A stretch of DNA of 46,050 nt from the NCBI GenBank assembly GCA_947628235.1, contig CANQZC010000010.1, positions 1-46,050 of the forward strand, in the 5' to 3' direction. Source of the DNA: an uncultured Bacilli bacterium (lineage in GTDB: Bacteria; Bacillota_I; Bacilli_A; RF39; UBA660). Position 1 is the first letter of the stretch, and the number at the start of each line of letters is the position of its first letter. The translations under genes and the position numbers were made by a program. This document shows positions 44,701 through 46,050 of the stretch, one piece after another. The notes beneath the pieces are model-generated. The model made no database searches. It had not been told where the DNA came from and saw nothing but the letters and a program-made list of their open reading frames with translations.

Positions 44701-44799
44701 CTGTGCATCATGCATAGCATTGATACTCTTCCAAGATTCGGAAATGGAATTTTCTACCTCACTCACTGGTCTTTTATCTAATTCTTTAAAATTCTTCAT
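41701..44799 (-). CDS. ileS: Isoleucyl-tRNA synthetase, type 2 (GXHH variant)
   Basis: Charges tRNA-Ile; class I. 1032 aa, matching the long IleRS2 type (clade with eukaryotic enzymes, usually less sensitive to mupirocin). It has GWDTHGLPIENH, CPHCGT, WTTTPWTL, the C-terminal anticodon-binding domain and KMSKS in KKMSKSRGN (about 590). In place of the canonical HIGH (HxGH) motif it reads GLHH at 57-60, with first and third positions swapped. A GXHH subgroup of IleRS2 with strong mupirocin resistance has been described. Strong AGGAGG site. Expression is governed by the upstream T-box. Confidence 0.95.
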   Translation of the reverse strand: MKNFKELDKRPVSEVENSISESWKSINAMHDAQVKLREKNPTFVFYDGPAFANGFPGLHHMVSKNLKDSVTKYHVMNGKKVIRKIGWDTHGLPIENHVEKKLGISSKKEIETLGVDKFNQECRKSVRENESAFTDLTRKMGQFFDVENPYLTYKNEYIETEWWILKEMFQKDMFYEGTRVVPYCPHCGTGLATHEVAQNYQTDTAITVIAPFKKKDEDVYFLAWTTTPWTLIANVALCVNPKEEYALVESKGTKFILGKNLVTQILGEEAKVLETYTGKDLEYQEYEQLIPSFDVDKKAFFVTCDEYVTMEDGTGIVHIAPAFGEDDANVGKNYDLPYLNPVGKDGCYVGGLWNGRFVHDVNEEVVDYLRENGKLFKKQKISHEYPHCWRCDTPLIYYSMPSYYIRVSKMTKDLVKANSKVHWYPSYVGEKRFANWLANARDWNVSRSRYWGSPIPYWKCECGYTHMVGSIQELKDMAIEKIPNDLDLHKPYIDGVHLKCEKCGGVMTRIPDVLDCWFDSGSMPFAQYHYPFENQELWESQFPADFICEGIDQTRGWFYTLMVISTFIKGCSPFKNVLVNDLLLDAEGKKMSKSRGNIVEPFTTIKEYGSDTVRFYLLYVSPVWTPLKFDFAGLKEVYSKFFNPLKNTYSFFAMYANIDGIDTEKCKVPYSQREEIDKWLLSKYNQLVLDVRSSFDEYDLNKVVHYLANFVSEDLSNWYIRRNRNRFWGSELDTSKKSVYITTYEVLVGLSKLIAPITPFVAEELYRDLTGEESVHLTDYPKCNKKMIDKHIEMRMDLVRNLISVGRYVREETKIKVRQPLSMALIDGKNRELIADLVPLISEELNIKEVSFVDDLNDYMNISLKPNFKVVGKVFGPLMKEFQEKLEKLSVEDINKLQNEETISMTLGGEEKEITKEMVDIRISSKEGFDVGMENNNFMIIDTTLTEDLIMEGNAREIVSKIQQLRKNSDFHVTDRIHLTYHGDSDIQKCMDQFKEFIQSETLALDITESKAAKEETDINGHTTFFTIEKVK

Positions 44800-44821
44800 A
44801 ATATCTCCTCCCTTACTTACT

Positions 44822-45025
44822 AAAAAAAGTTCATAATCTAAGGGCGAGAAGAATCCCGTGGTACCACCTTAGTTTATGAACTTTCATACACTCAAACTTT
44901 TAACGCAAGTTACTCGTTTATTTTTACTGATTTCAAAATAACCCATCCGAAGTGATCTATAGTAAGATTCTGTTCCTGATTTGCACCAACCATCAGTTCT
45001 CTATAACGCCTCTTTACTACCGTCT
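44822..45025 (-). promoter_or_regulatory. T-box riboswitch (isoleucine)
   Basis: Minus-strand features in order: AGTA (45015-45018), AGAGA, distal stem I (ACTGATGGTTGGTG ... AATCAG), a specifier candidate AUC (44954-44956, Ile codon), the core AAGGTGGTACCACG, and a terminator whose long stem (GTTCATAAACTAAGG/CCTTAGATTATGAAC) encloses the core and ends in seven T. The 5' part lies inside the coding end of the 45001 gene. I see no promoter in the gap, so it is likely read from the sepF-divIVA-like unit. Confidence 0.92.
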
Positions 45026-45393
45026 TCATCTACTGTCTTTTCTATCCGTTCTAATCGACTTTCTATCGAATTTTTAATTCTCTTCTTTAAAATTTCTAAT
45101 TGTTTTCTCAACATCGCAGTTTCCATTTCAGTCTTCTCTGCTCTTAGAAGAGATTCATTCACAATACGATCAGCATTTTTCTTAGCTTCCTCTAGAATCT
45201 TACGACTTTCTTTGTCTCTTTTCTCTAAATTGAAAAGCAATTCATTCATCTTGGCATCTTTTTCAAGCAATTCTTTTTCTTTGGCTTTTAATCTTGCCAT
45301 CAAGTTTTCTGCTTCTAAAATTGCTCGATCTAAATCTTCCTTAGATGACGCTTTAGATTCCCTAGAGATAGTATGTACTACTTCTTTACTCAT
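45001..45393 (-). CDS. DivIVA-like coiled-coil protein
   Basis: 130 aa, almost entirely coiled coil rich in Lys/Glu/Ala (EAENLMARLKAKEKELLEK; ILEEAKKNADRIVNESLLRAEK). It sits in the place of divIVA between sepF and ileS. It lacks the N-terminal lipid-binding domain of DivIVA (normally about 60 residues with the LTPxDI block). The frame opens at a GTG (45402), but GAGG before ATG 45393 sets the start. No membrane segment. Promoter TTGAAA-17 bp-TAGAAT upstream. Name only by synteny and coiled-coil shape; function in division is inference. Confidence 0.7.
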   Translation of the reverse strand: MSKEVVHTISRESKASSKEDLDRAILEAENLMARLKAKEKELLEKDAKMNELLFNLEKRDKESRKILEEAKKNADRIVNESLLRAEKTEMETAMLRKQLEILKKRIKNSIESRLERIEKTVDEDGSKEAL

Positions 45394-45419
45394 GAGACAC
45401 ACCTCGCTAAGTGATTTCT

Positions 45420-45448
45420 ATTCTAACACAAGATGTTTTAGATTTCAA
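45420..45448 (-). promoter_or_regulatory. Promoter of the DivIVA-like gene and ileS
   Basis: Minus-strand TTGAAA (45443-45448), 17-bp spacer, TAGAAT (45420-45425). Confidence 0.65.
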
Positions 45449-45454
45449 TACTTT

Positions 45455-45859
45455 TTACCATTCTATGTTAATATCATCGTTATCATGAATATCTTTTCCA
45501 TCGGCATCATCACTAATTTTTCCTTGAACATTGATATTATTTGGTGTACAAAGGAAAATTCCACCACCGATTTTTTGTAAATCTCCACCAATTGCATAAA
45601 TGGTTCCACTTAAGAAGTCAACAATTCTCTTAGCTTGATCACTCGTTACTCTTTTCAAATTGACAACAACCGTGTTTCTCTTCTTTAAATGATCTGCAAT
45701 TTGTTGAGATTCAGAAAACGCTCTTGGCTCTAAAAGAATCATTTTAGCGCCACCTTCTTCGGCCATTTCTTCGACATTTTTAATTTCGTAGTATTGATTT
45801 TCATCTCCACTAAAAATGTCTTCATCTTCTTTATCAAAAATCTTCTTTATAAAACTCAT
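45455..45859 (-). CDS. sepF: Cell-division protein SepF
   Basis: SepF bundles FtsZ and anchors it to the membrane in Gram-positive division. 134 aa. The N-terminal amphipathic stretch ([14 protein letters not shown]) suits membrane binding. The SepF core is present ([32 protein letters not shown], then [26 protein letters not shown]). The acidic C-terminus ([23 protein letters not shown]) extends a little past the core. AGGAGG site. First gene of the sepF-DivIVA-like-ileS string; the usual ylmG/ylmH genes between sepF and divIVA are absent. Confidence 0.93.
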   Translation of the reverse strand: MSFIKKIFDKEDEDIFSGDENQYYEIKNVEEMAEEGGAKMILLEPRAFSESQQIADHLKKRNTVVVNLKRVTSDQAKRIVDFLSGTIYAIGGDLQKIGGGIFLCTPNNINVQGKISDDADGKDIHDNDDINIEW

Positions 45860-45951
45860 ATTTACCCTCCTATCGTGGCAATCTTACTGTAACCATTTTA
45901 GCACATTTACTAAGAAAAAGAAATAATTTTTTCCAATTTCTTACAACAAAA

Positions 45952-45972
45952 AAGGATAAAATATTTATCCTT
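45952..45972 (-). terminator. Terminator of a gene beyond the right edge
   Basis: AAGGATAAA/TTTATCCTT stem with a 3-nt loop and a T run in the minus direction, about 90 nt upstream of sepF. Confidence 0.65.
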
Positions 45973-45982
45973 ACAGACTGTT

Positions 45983-46021
45983 GACAAATAGGTAAATATT
46001 TTTACTTATTTGTCTTTTTTT
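45983..46021 (+). other. Long hairpin with plus-strand T tail
   Basis: GACAAATAGGTAAA/TTTACTTATTTGTC, a 14-bp stem with one G-T pair, loop TATT, then seven T on the plus strand. The T tail is on the plus side although no plus-strand gene is visible nearby, so its role is unclear. Confidence 0.5.
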
Positions 46022-46050
46022 CACAGAAAATGAAAAATCTAGGATATTCT

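Overview
The window is a contiguous, densely coded stretch of low-GC Firmicutes (Bacillota) chromosome with 35 protein genes and no tRNA, rRNA, CRISPR array, insertion sequence or prophage that I can see. SpoIVA and an uninterrupted sigma-K gene indicate an endospore former. Pyruvate:ferredoxin oxidoreductase (nifJ) indicates an anaerobe. Two T-box leaders, a PASTA kinase operon, SepF and an LPXTG pilin indicate a Gram-positive envelope. The tandem 'GFAIS' prepilin-like proteins resemble families I associate with uncultured gut Bacilli and low-GC Clostridia; this placement is inference. Stop codons are 18 TAA, 15 TAG and 2 TGA, and TGG encodes Trp, so the standard bacterial code applies.

Layout (most genes are on the minus strand, so read right to left). 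45.9-40.5 kb: sepF, a DivIVA-like coiled-coil gene, a T-box leader, ileS (type 2, with a GXHH active-site motif), a Fic protein, and a convergent sigK. 39.7-34.3 kb: surface and envelope genes, namely a Ser/Asn/Thr-rich membrane protein, a metallophosphoesterase, a Cys-rich lipoprotein and two tandem prepilin-like paralogues. 34.3-31 kb: a valine T-box leader driving an unknown 161-aa gene plus valS. 30.9-27.5 kb: two linked unknown genes, then ligA. 27.4-21.7 kb: a pyruvate formate-lyase homologue without its catalytic residues, then nifJ with a palindrome in its leader. 21.6-17.2 kb: the rlmN-prpC-prkC-rsgA operon with 1-nt gaps or overlaps. 17.2-12.9 kb: an unknown 768-aa coiled-coil protein overlapping rpe, then tig. 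12.9-10 kb: an LPXTG pilin gene and a convergent rodA. 9.9-3.4 kb: a membrane-anchored EIIB-like protein, a sporulation-type histidine kinase, gpmI, an unknown membrane protein, engB, an unknown gene, and a membrane-anchored GpmI-like pseudoenzyme. 3.4-0 kb: a large toxin-like gene interrupted by one in-frame TGA, divergent from spoIVA.

The most unusual theme is three intact genes for central-carbon protein folds that have lost catalytic residues: a GpmI-like protein with a C-terminal membrane anchor, a PFL homologue with Glu in place of the radical Gly and only one of the two active-site Cys, and a membrane-anchored PTS EIIB domain with Asn in place of the phosphorylated Cys. A functional-looking gpmI lies within 2 kb of the GpmI pseudoenzyme, and nifJ lies next to the altered PFL. 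Two identical 12-bp Spo0A-box-like sites flank the EIIB-like gene and its neighbour kinase. No stretch above 300 bases lacks a gene. The longest gap (34018-34300) holds the valine T-box and its promoter; the next (44800-45000) holds the isoleucine T-box.
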